A program made the translations under genes and the position numbers. From NaphS2 sp964588535 (GTDB taxonomy: Bacteria > Desulfobacterota > DSM-4660 > Desulfatiglandales > Desulfatiglandaceae), in assembly GCA_964588535.1 (NCBI GenBank), contig CAZPQA010000050.1:1-22999 (forward strand): DNA of 22,999 nucleotides. The letters are read 5' to 3'. Numbering within the stretch: position 1 is the first letter of the stretch; each line of letters begins with the position of its first letter. Of this stretch, positions 14,586-21,426 are shown piece by piece. The notes beneath the pieces are model-generated. The model searched no databases. It was not told the DNA's origin and saw only the letters and a program-made list of their open reading frames with translations.

Positions 14586-15869
14586 TCAACACGCCTCCAG
14601 AATCATGGCCATACCCTGCCCACCGCCGATGCAGAGGGAAGCCAGGCCCAGTTCAACGTTTTTCCGCATCATTTCACCAAGGAGCGTCAAGGTTATGCGC
14701 GCGCCGGAACACCCGATGGGATGCCCGATGGAGATGCCGCTACCCAGTGCATTGGTTTTTTCCATGTCGCACCCAAGCTCCCGCACACAGGCAATGGCCT
14801 GAGACGCAAACGCTTCGTTCAACTCGATGGCGCCAAAATCGTCGATGGTGAGGTTTTCTTTTTTCAGCAGTTTCCTCACCGCCGGAATGGGGCCAAGCCC
14901 CATGTAGGCCGGGTCCATCCCCGCAGAGGAAAAGGCGCGTATTTTTACAAGCGGTTTCAACCCAAGGTTTTTTGCCTTTTCATCCGACATGAGCAGAAGC
15001 GCTGCGGCTGCATCGTTGATTCCGGATGCATTTCCCGCTGTTACGGTGCCGTCCTTCTTAAAGGCGGGCCTGAGCCTGGCCATTTTTTCCACGGTGGTCT
15101 CCATGGGCCGTTCATCCGTATCGAAAATCAGCGGATCTTTTTTCCGTTGCGGTATCACCACCGGCACAATCTCATCCTTGAAAAGACCGTCTGCAATGGC
15201 TTTCATGGCACGCTGGTGGCTCAAGGCGCCGAGTTCATCCTGCTCTTCCCGGGTAATACCGTACTTCTCCGCAATGTTTTCCGCTGTCAACCCCATGTGG
15301 TATCCATAAAAAATCTCAAAAAGGCCATCCATGACCATCAGATCCACCAGGTCAGCGTTATTCATGCGGGCACCCCAGCGGGCCGCGGGCAACGCATAGG
15401 GAATGAGGCTCATGTTTTCCATGCCGCCCGCCAGAATTACATCAGCATCTCCGGCAGCAATGGACTGGGTCGCCAGGGCAATAGCTTTCATGCCGGAAGC
15501 ACATACCTTATTCAACGTAAAAGCACTCGTTTCCTTGGTGATCCCTGCCTTGATCATGGCCTGGCGAGCAACGTTCTGCCCCTGGGCCGCACCGACCACG
15601 TTTCCCATGATGACTTCATCCACTTGAACAGCCTGGAGGGCATCATCGTAATCGTAAGCCTGTTTTTCAAGATCGATCATGCCAAGGCCTTTGAGTGCGT
15701 CAGGCTCAAACTGCTTCAAACTGTCAGTGGCCACCGGTTTTAACTGCACATTTTTGAGGGTTTCTTTCAGCACCAGCGCCCCCAATTCTACCACCGGTGT
15801 CGATTTCAGCGTCTTTCCGAATGTACCCACAGGGGTTCTCTTCCCTGAAACAACGACCACATCTCCCAT
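14586..15869 (-). CDS. Acetyl-CoA acetyltransferase / thiolase with an N-terminal-domain insertion
   Basis: A 427-residue thiolase catalysing thiolytic cleavage of 3-ketoacyl-CoA or its reverse. The catalytic set is intact: Cys123 in LNKVCASGMKAI, His383 in IGHPIGCSG and Cys413 in SLCIGGGQG. It is about 33 residues longer than usual. The extra length lies between about residues 43 and 80 (running from KPVATDSLKQFEP to YDYDDALQA), just before VDEVIMGN; the neighbouring thiolase has only about seven residues there. AGGAG lies upstream of the ATG at 15869. It begins 30 bp after the other thiolase. The paired thiolases probably divide acetoacetyl-CoA from a branched or longer ketoacyl-CoA, but the sequence does not decide this. 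Confidence 0.92.
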   Translation of the reverse strand: MGDVVVVSGKRTPVGTFGKTLKSTPVVELGALVLKETLKNVQLKPVATDSLKQFEPDALKGLGMIDLEKQAYDYDDALQAVQVDEVIMGNVVGAAQGQNVARQAMIKAGITKETSAFTLNKVCASGMKAIALATQSIAAGDADVILAGGMENMSLIPYALPAARWGARMNNADLVDLMVMDGLFEIFYGYHMGLTAENIAEKYGITREEQDELGALSHQRAMKAIADGLFKDEIVPVVIPQRKKDPLIFDTDERPMETTVEKMARLRPAFKKDGTVTAGNASGINDAAAALLLMSDEKAKNLGLKPLVKIRAFSSAGMDPAYMGLGPIPAVRKLLKKENLTIDDFGAIELNEAFASQAIACVRELGCDMEKTNALGSGISIGHPIGCSGARITLTLLGEMMRKNVELGLASLCIGGGQGMAMILEAC

Positions 15870-15899
15870 TCTTATCTCTCCTGTTTTTTCTTTTTATGA

Positions 15900-17090
15900 T
15901 TATCCTTCGTTATAGACCACCAGCGTCACGGCTTCGCCACCCCCCAGACAAAGGGAGGCCTCGCCCACCCCGGCGCCTTGGTCTTTCATGGCATGAATCA
16001 ATGTGGTCAACACTCTTGCACCGCTGGCACCGATGGGGTGTCCGATGGCCACGGACCCGCCATGGATATTTACTTTTGAAGGATCAATGTTCAGTTGCCG
16101 GTTAATGGCCACGGACGATGTGCTGAATGCCTCATTGATCTCGTGCAGGTCAATATCTTCAACCTTGAGGCCATCCTTTGCCAGCACCTTCGGTATGGAC
16201 AAAATCGGCGCCACCAGCACATATTTCATATCCAACCCGGAGGCGCCCTGCGCACCCACACGCACCAGGGGTTTGCAACCGAGCGCGTCCGCCTTTTCCC
16301 GGCTCATCACCACCAGGGCCGACGCCCCATCGGCAATCTTGGATGCGTTCCCCGCTGTCACAAGACCGTCTTTTTTAAACGCCGGGCGCAGCTTTTTCAG
16401 CCCTTCCATGCTGGTCAAAGGCTTTCGGGTGGGAATTTCATCCGTATCAAAAATCACCGGATCGCCTTTTCGGCTGGGGATCTCCACGGGAACAATCTCG
16501 CCCCTGAATTTCCCTTTCTCTTGAGCTATCCAGCATTTTTCGTAGGAATTTAATGCAAATACGTCTGAATCTTCACGGTTGACTTTATATTTTTCCGCCA
16601 CCAGTTCCGCACTGATTCCCATGTGAAAATCGTTTACATGGTCCCAGAGCCCATCATGGACCATGCCGTCCACCATCTGGTCGCTGTTCATGCGATATCC
16701 GGTCCTGGCCTTTTTCAGCATATAGGGGCATAGGTTCATGTTTTCCTGTCCCCCTGCCACCACCACGTCCGCGTCACCGCACTGAACGGCCTGGGCCGCC
16801 AGCATCACCGCCTTGAGACCCGAACCACAGACTTTGTTGACGGTAATGGCCCCCACATCCCAGGGCAACCCTGCGCGAACCATGGTCTGACGGGCCGGGT
16901 TCTGTCCCAGGCCGTGAGGCAGCACACTGCCCATGATCACCTCGTCAACATCCTTATTTTCAACGCCTGCCCGTTTGAGGGCTTCCTTGATAACCAACGC
17001 CCCGAGATCCGTGGCGGAAACAGCGCTCAGCGACCCGGCGAATTCACCGACGGGGGTCCTGCACGCACTGACAATAACAACCTCTCTCAT
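15900..17090 (-). CDS. Acetyl-CoA acetyltransferase (canonical thiolase)
   Basis: A 396-residue thiolase of standard length, first gene of the long minus-strand operon. The catalytic residues are Cys88 in VNKVCGSGLKAV, His351 in IGHPIGASG and Cys381 in SLCLGGGEAV. The start is placed at the ATG at 17090, since AAGGGG lies about eight bases upstream; the in-frame TTG at 17108 would put that ribosome site inside the coding region. The MREVVIVSACRTPVG beginning matches the family. It is transcribed divergently from the GcvT-SHMT fusion. Substrate is most likely acetoacetyl-CoA or another short 3-ketoacyl-CoA. Confidence 0.94.
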   Translation of the reverse strand: MREVVIVSACRTPVGEFAGSLSAVSATDLGALVIKEALKRAGVENKDVDEVIMGSVLPHGLGQNPARQTMVRAGLPWDVGAITVNKVCGSGLKAVMLAAQAVQCGDADVVVAGGQENMNLCPYMLKKARTGYRMNSDQMVDGMVHDGLWDHVNDFHMGISAELVAEKYKVNREDSDVFALNSYEKCWIAQEKGKFRGEIVPVEIPSRKGDPVIFDTDEIPTRKPLTSMEGLKKLRPAFKKDGLVTAGNASKIADGASALVVMSREKADALGCKPLVRVGAQGASGLDMKYVLVAPILSIPKVLAKDGLKVEDIDLHEINEAFSTSSVAINRQLNIDPSKVNIHGGSVAIGHPIGASGARVLTTLIHAMKDQGAGVGEASLCLGGGEAVTLVVYNEG

Positions 17091-17156
17091 TGAATTTCCC
17101 CTTTCCAAAAACCATCAACTTGAAACACATAACCTTCCCTGAAAACAGATCACCAA

Positions 17157-17186
17157 TATATAGTAAAGGACCCATTTTCAAGTCAA
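17157..17186 (-). promoter_or_regulatory. Predicted promoter for the thiolase-to-acyl-CoA-dehydrogenase operon
   Basis: On the minus strand TTGACT (complement of 17181-17186) and TATATA (complement of 17157-17162) are separated by 18 bases, about 65 bp upstream of the thiolase start at 17090. It is the best sigma-70-like candidate in the divergent spacer 17091-17283 for the approximately 9.7-kb gene run to its left. Confidence 0.45.
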
Positions 17187-17217
17187 GACAATTCACGCCC
17201 TTACGGGTCTTTGCTGC

Positions 17218-17246
17218 TTGCAAGTTTTCGTGAAGCATTGTATGAT
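17218..17246 (+). promoter_or_regulatory. Predicted promoter for the GcvT-SHMT fusion gene
   Basis: TTGCAA at 17218-17223, a 17-base spacer, and TATGAT at 17241-17246. A start near 17253 would leave a 30-base leader with AGGAG at 17271-17275, eight bases before the ATG. The -35 element sits in CTTGCAAG, which shares the TTGCAA core with the repeats upstream of ade. Confidence 0.5.
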
Positions 17247-17283
17247 CTTTACGGTCTCTTAACACTTTTCAGGAGTCAAACCC

Positions 17284-19941
17284 ATGAGCGAACCTCTCAG
17301 AACCCCTTTTTACGAACAGCACCTGGCCCTGGAAGCCAAAATGGTTGAATTCGGCGGCTGGGAGATGCCCCTCATGTACCCTGACGGCATCGTTCGGGAG
17401 CATCTGAACACCCGCCGGGGGGCGGGCCTGTTTGACGTGAGCCACATGGGCCGTTTTCTGGTCAGGGGAAAAGGCGGTTTGGCCTTCCTTCAACATGTCC
17501 TCACCAACAATGCCGCATCCCTCGACATTCATACGGTAGGCGCTCAGTACACCCTCATTCCCACCGAAACAGGGGGTGCTGTAGATGATGCATATCTCTA
17601 TCGATTTCAAGACGATGAATTCCTTTTGGTGGTTAATGCTGCCAATCGGCATAAAGACTGGGAGCATTTCCAAAACTTTATGACGGATTTCCATGAACTG
17701 GAGTTACTGGACCGTACACGGGAAATGGCCATGCTCTCCCTTCAGGGTCCGGAATCCCGAAGAATTCTTCAAAAAATCATTACCGGAGGACAACCGCCTG
17801 AACCCAGACGGAACTGTGTTGGGGTCGTTTCCGTTTCAGGAGCCCGGGTGCTGCTTTCCCGCACCGGTTATACCGGAGAACCCATCTGTTTCGAGCTGTT
17901 TATGGACACCGCACAGGCCCCCGTGATATGGCGGCGGCTTCTGGACGAGGGGGCTTTTCCAGTGGGACTCGGCGCACGGGACACCCTACGCCTTGAGGCG
18001 GGGCTCCCCCTTTACGGGCACGAGCTGGGGCTGGACCCCGATGGTCGGGAAATCCCCATACTGGCCTGTCCCATTGCAAAACCCGCTGTCAGCTTTTCAC
18101 CGTTCAAGGGCGATTTCGTGGGGAAATCAGCGCTGATGAAACAGTTTGAAGATCTCAAAAAAATCATTCAACATGATCATGCAGACCCCGCGAATCTGCC
18201 TCGAATGATCAGGCCCATTGCACTCGCCGAAAGGGGTGTTGCCCGCCCGGGGTCAAAAATCTTCAAAGGGGACCAACCAGCGGGTGCTATCACCAGCGGC
18301 ACCATGGTTCCCATGTGGGTCATGAAGGGCGAAGGATTAAGCTCCGTATTGACAGATCAACATCGGCTTCGCGCCATCTGTCTGGGCTATGTAGACAGTA
18401 ATATCGAAGTGGACGAACCCCTCCTTGTCGAAGTTCGCGGAAAGACCATTGAAGCATTGGTCGTGCCCTTTCACCTAAGATCCGATGCACCCCCCTATGC
18501 CCGCCCGATTCTCTATGGCCATTCAGCAGCTTCGGCACCCCGGGATGAAAGAAATTCAAGCAGAAAAGTTAAACGGCTGCTTCAAAAAACCATTGATAAC
18601 CACACCTGGCGGCAGCAGTCATGCATAAACCTCATTCCATCGGAAATGACCCTTTCCCCCATGGTGCGATATCTTTCCATCATGGATCCGGCCTTTCGAT
18701 ATGCTGAGCACAAGAATGCAAAAGCATTTTATGACGCGGACATTTTCTACTATCAGGGGACGGATTTCATTGCCGAGGTAGAATATCTGCTGGAAGCGGA
18801 ATTGCAAACCTATCTGGGTTGCCGGGAGGTGGAAACTCGTCTAATTAGCGGACAGATGGCCAATATGGCCGTGTATAGCGCCATGGTGGACTACCTGAAT
18901 CGCACCGATCGAAAACGGGAGGCGCAACGTATCCGGCAGGTCATGTGCCACCACATCGCCAAGGGAGGGCATCTCAGCAGCCAGCCCATGGGGGCACTCC
19001 GGGACTTTGTGGCCCACGATCCCATAACCGAACGCCCCGCGGTGGTCAATTTCCCCGTGTTGCCGGATAACCCTTACAAAATCGATGTGTCCGCCACCCT
19101 TAAAGCCATCGAAATCTACCGGCCGGAGCTGATTATCCTGGGGAAAAGCATGGTGATCTATCGGGAACCCATAGCGGATATCGCCCGATTCCTGGAAGAC
19201 CATGGGCTCACGAACACCGTGTTGATGGTGGACATGGCGCACGTGCTAGGGCTCATCGGGCCCCACTTTCAGGAACCCTTCAAGGAGGGCGCCCACCTGG
19301 TGACCGGTTCCACCCACAAAACCTACTTCGGGACCCAGCGGGGCATTGTGGGATGCCCCTTCACAGAACAGGACGTCCGGTATGAACTCTGGGAAACCTT
19401 TCAAAGGCGCACCTTTCCCGGATCCGTGTCCAACCATCACCCGGGCACCCTGCTCGGTCTGCTCATGGCGGCCTACGAAATGAATCATTTCAAGGATGAC
19501 TATCAGCCCAAGGTCATTGCCAGCGCCAAGGCCTTTGCCCAGGCTCTCTCAGACTGTGGTCTTGAACCAGCGGGAGAGCCCCACATGGGATACACCGAAA
19601 CCCACCAGGTCATACTGCCCGTGGGATACGGACGTGGTCCGGAGATGGCCATAAGGCTGGAGAAAAACAACATTATCTGCAATTACCAGGCGGTTCCCGA
19701 TGAAGAGGGGTTTACGGCATCCGGTGCGCTGCGCCTGGGGGTTTCGGAGATGACGCGATTCGGTATGGAAGAGACGGATTTTCAGGAACTGGCGTCATTG
19801 ATCAGGGACGTGGTCCTCAAGAACGCTCAGGTTAAGTCCCGGGTTGAAAAAATGCGGCAGCGGTTTCAAGATCTTAAATTCTGTTTTTCGGGCAAGGAAT
19901 TTGAAGATCGCATGCAGGATCTTCACAAACTTCTTTTATAA
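17284..19941 (+). CDS. GcvT-SHMT fusion: aminomethyltransferase joined to a serine hydroxymethyltransferase-like domain
   Basis: An 885-residue two-domain protein. Residues 1 to about 400 are glycine-cleavage T protein: FGGWEMPLMY, GLFDVSHMGR, the GGAVDDAYLYR Asp pair (101-102), RTGYTGEPICFELF and LGARDTLRLEAGLPLYGHEL. It moves the aminomethyl group from lipoyl-H protein to tetrahydrofolate, releasing ammonia and methylene-tetrahydrofolate. After a short basic linker (about 415-430), residues about 435-885 are a divergent SHMT that would use methylene-tetrahydrofolate plus glycine to make serine. PLP-site residues persist: Glu454 in LIPSE, Tyr473, His563 in GGHLSS, Asp650 and His653 in VDMAHVLG, Lys679 in STHKT as the Schiff-base lysine, and Arg825. 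The usual Gly-Gly of the YYGG segment is altered (FYYQGTD). The reading frame is continuous, with AGGAG before the ATG. GcvP and GcvH are not in the window. Confidence 0.9.
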   Translation: MSEPLRTPFYEQHLALEAKMVEFGGWEMPLMYPDGIVREHLNTRRGAGLFDVSHMGRFLVRGKGGLAFLQHVLTNNAASLDIHTVGAQYTLIPTETGGAVDDAYLYRFQDDEFLLVVNAANRHKDWEHFQNFMTDFHELELLDRTREMAMLSLQGPESRRILQKIITGGQPPEPRRNCVGVVSVSGARVLLSRTGYTGEPICFELFMDTAQAPVIWRRLLDEGAFPVGLGARDTLRLEAGLPLYGHELGLDPDGREIPILACPIAKPAVSFSPFKGDFVGKSALMKQFEDLKKIIQHDHADPANLPRMIRPIALAERGVARPGSKIFKGDQPAGAITSGTMVPMWVMKGEGLSSVLTDQHRLRAICLGYVDSNIEVDEPLLVEVRGKTIEALVVPFHLRSDAPPYARPILYGHSAASAPRDERNSSRKVKRLLQKTIDNHTWRQQSCINLIPSEMTLSPMVRYLSIMDPAFRYAEHKNAKAFYDADIFYYQGTDFIAEVEYLLEAELQTYLGCREVETRLISGQMANMAVYSAMVDYLNRTDRKREAQRIRQVMCHHIAKGGHLSSQPMGALRDFVAHDPITERPAVVNFPVLPDNPYKIDVSATLKAIEIYRPELIILGKSMVIYREPIADIARFLEDHGLTNTVLMVDMAHVLGLIGPHFQEPFKEGAHLVTGSTHKTYFGTQRGIVGCPFTEQDVRYELWETFQRRTFPGSVSNHHPGTLLGLLMAAYEMNHFKDDYQPKVIASAKAFAQALSDCGLEPAGEPHMGYTETHQVILPVGYGRGPEMAIRLEKNNIICNYQAVPDEEGFTASGALRLGVSEMTRFGMEETDFQELASLIRDVVLKNAQVKSRVEKMRQRFQDLKFCFSGKEFEDRMQDLHKLLL

Positions 19942-19985
19942 AACAGAAGAAAATATGCATAGATTCATTTAGAAAGGATGACCCC

Positions 19986-20561
19986 ATGAAGTGCACCTAC
20001 CATCCCCATAAAGATGGGGTAGCCAAATGCTCTCAATGCCACAAGCCCCTATGTGATGAATGTGCCCCATCAGGAAAAGACAAGGACGTTGTATGTAGTC
20101 GCTGTGCCATCCTCGTGGCTGCTCAGGATGCCTCCTTGGGGGCAGATGAACGAATTAAGGAAAAAGAGGGCAAAAAACAGGAACGGGAGATAAGAAAAAA
20201 AAGGAAGAGCAAGATATGGGCTGTGTCTCAATGGGTCATTATTGCGGCTTGTATTGCCATTATCGCCATACAGATTCCTAGATTGATGTCCACCTTTGAA
20301 GAAAAAAAGCCCATCAGGTACGGAACCTACTCAACAGATGCTCAGACCGACCAGTGCATCAAGAACCTCTGGCACATATCCAAATTGCTGCAAGAAGGGA
20401 AACTGCCAGACAATAATATTGTCTGTCCCGCAAGCAAAAAGCCCTATATGGTAACCGAAACAGAAGGAGACGTGGTGGTGCACAGTCCCAATCCGCAGCT
20501 ATACGGCTTCAAGGAAATCAGGGTCAGCAAGAATAAACCTGTGCCGGAGTTGATAAAATGA
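19986..20561 (+). CDS. Zinc-ribbon/B-box-like single-pass membrane protein, coupled to a pilin gene
   Basis: A 191-residue protein without a recognised name. Residues 1-41 are a B-box/zinc-ribbon-like cluster: C3 and H6, C15-x2-C18, C23-x2-C26 and C37-x2-C40, likely binding one or two zinc ions. A very basic, coiled-coil-prone stretch follows (about 56-76), then one membrane segment (about 77-100, WVIIAACIAIIAIQIPRLM), then an extracytoplasmic domain with Cys residues near 118 and 139. The C-terminal domain, with a helix and then a compact Cys-containing strand region, recalls minor pilins in general layout. AAAGGATG lies upstream of the ATG at 19986. The stop overlaps the start of the next gene (ATGA, 20558-20561), so the two are translationally coupled and probably act together in pilus or secretion-pseudopilus biology. 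Confidence 0.7.
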   Translation: MKCTYHPHKDGVAKCSQCHKPLCDECAPSGKDKDVVCSRCAILVAAQDASLGADERIKEKEGKKQEREIRKKRKSKIWAVSQWVIIAACIAIIAIQIPRLMSTFEEKKPIRYGTYSTDAQTDQCIKNLWHISKLLQEGKLPDNNIVCPASKKPYMVTETEGDVVVHSPNPQLYGFKEIRVSKNKPVPELIK

Positions 20562-21049
20562 AAACATTAAAAAACAATAATTCTGCAGGCTTTACCTTAA
20601 TAGAACTAATGATGGTTTTTGCCATTATCGGGGTTTTAGCATCAATAGCTATACCCCAATATGCCTCTCATACTGAGAAAGCCCGTGCAGCACATTGTCT
20701 GGCTAATAGATATAGCATAGAGATGGACGAAAGTGCATATTTTATGGAGCATGATTCGCCAAACCTGAAAATTGATGATCGGTATAAATGTCTATCCGGA
20801 GGGGAATATGTTTGGCTAATTTCAGATCCGGATAACTCGGCTTACCCGAAAATTGGATGTTCAATACATTTCGGGGGAATCGAAGATGACGACGATAAGG
20901 ACAAAGATGACGATAAGGACAAAGACGACGATAAGGACAAAGATGACGATAAGGACAAAGACGACGATAAGGACAAAGACGACGATAAGGACAAAGACGA
21001 CGATAAGGACAAAGACAAGGATAAAGGCAAAGGTAAAGGCAAGAAATAG
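20558..21049 (+). CDS. Type IV pilin-like protein with a (DDDKDK)7 C-terminal tail
   Basis: A 163-residue class III-signal protein. The leader MKTLKNNNSAG ends in the prepilin peptidase site G11/F12, followed by FTLIELMMVFAIIGVLASIA with Glu16 at mature position +5; this is the standard N-methylated pilin helix. A small globular region (about 40-109) has Cys47, Cys78 and Cys101. From Asp110 the protein is a low-complexity tail: seven perfect DDDKDK units, then alternating DK and GK residues to the end. The tail is net acidic in its repeats and basic at the last residues. The short body and the tail suggest a geopilin-like or minor pilin, or a pseudopilin displaying a polyelectrolyte. It shares the ATGA overlap with the preceding zinc-ribbon membrane protein. 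No pilus assembly ATPase or peptidase gene is nearby. Confidence 0.85.
   Translation: MKTLKNNNSAGFTLIELMMVFAIIGVLASIAIPQYASHTEKARAAHCLANRYSIEMDESAYFMEHDSPNLKIDDRYKCLSGGEYVWLISDPDNSAYPKIGCSIHFGGIEDDDDKDKDDDKDKDDDKDKDDDKDKDDDKDKDDDKDKDDDKDKDKDKGKGKGKK
20888..21013 (+). repeat. Seven tandem 18-bp repeats in the pilin tail
   Basis: Seven copies of an 18-bp unit, GAYGACGATAAGGACAAA, run head to tail with no interruption, each encoding DDDKDK. The only differences are GAC or GAT in the first codon (copies 2 and 4 have GAT). The near-identity at DNA level suggests recent expansion by slippage or recombination, so copy number may vary between strains without loss of frame. Confidence 0.95.
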
Positions 21050-21093
21050 GACAAAACAGATACATCGTCACAACAGATATCTGGAGAGGACGT

Positions 21094-21231
21094 GTGAGAC
21101 CAAACAGTGAACTTTGTCAGTTACAACAACAGCGTCAGAATTTTCGTCGCTTTCTTGCCCTCGAAAACCTCGCTCAACCTCGCGACGAGATAATTTTCAA
21201 ACAGGCTCTTAGGGCCTCGGCAAAAAAATAA
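21094..21231 (+). CDS. Possible small ORF, 45 aa, unknown
   Basis: A GTG-started frame of 45 codons on the plus strand with GGAGAGG (21082-21088) five bases upstream. The product would be rich in Gln and Arg early (QLQQQRQNFRRFLALENLAQ) and end in ASAKK. It follows the pilin gene by 44 bp. I do not recognise it. It could be a real small protein, the tail of a decayed gene, or chance; the ribosome site is the main support. Confidence 0.25.
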   Translation: MRPNSELCQLQQQRQNFRRFLALENLAQPRDEIIFKQALRASAKK

Positions 21232-21271
21232 TACACAACCTGGCTTGTCCTTTGATCCGTCTACAGCGTTG

Positions 21272-21315
21272 CATCCACCGGCACATATCCACTAATATGC
21301 ACTGGTGGATGTGCC
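21272..21315. repeat. Bistable hairpin in the intergenic gap
   Basis: CATCCACC (21272-21279) can pair with GGTGGATG (21304-21311), and alternatively GGCACAT (21280-21286) with ATGTGCC (21309-21315), extended by CCAC/GTGG with a two-base bulge. The two folds compete for the same right arm. It may be a terminator-like or recombination-related structure, or the remnant of a mobile element end; nothing identifies it further. Confidence 0.4.
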
Positions 21316-21426
21316 TTGTATACGAATCAAAATACGGCGCAATCTTGCGCAGTCAGGGGGGTTATGAGTGCTATCATCACCGCATCCTGCAAATATAAAA
21401 AAATCAGTAGGCAGGGTAAAAAATTT

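Larger units (their letters stand above)
21050..21426. other. 377-bp gap between convergent pilin and polyketide-type genes
   Basis: No confident gene. It holds one short ORF with a good ribosome site (21094-21231), a complex hairpin at 21272-21315, and a GCGCAA/TTGCGC palindrome at 21337-21350. No intrinsic terminator with a U-tract was found for either neighbour, and no recognised RNA gene. Confidence 0.5.

Noticed and set aside
14721..15743. Plus-strand open frame of 340 codons opposite the longer thiolase
   Set aside because: It is a mirror frame of a clear thiolase gene, His- and Arg-rich in composition, with no recognisable domain.
20888..21013. Tandem repeats as a CRISPR array
   Set aside because: The 18-bp units abut with no unique spacers and encode a continuous peptide in the pilin frame, and no cas genes are present.
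20742..21071. Minus-strand frames with LCPYRR or Ser/Leu repeats
   Set aside because: These are translations of the complement of the 18-bp repeat in the pilin tail. Any tandem repeat gives repeated peptides in other frames.
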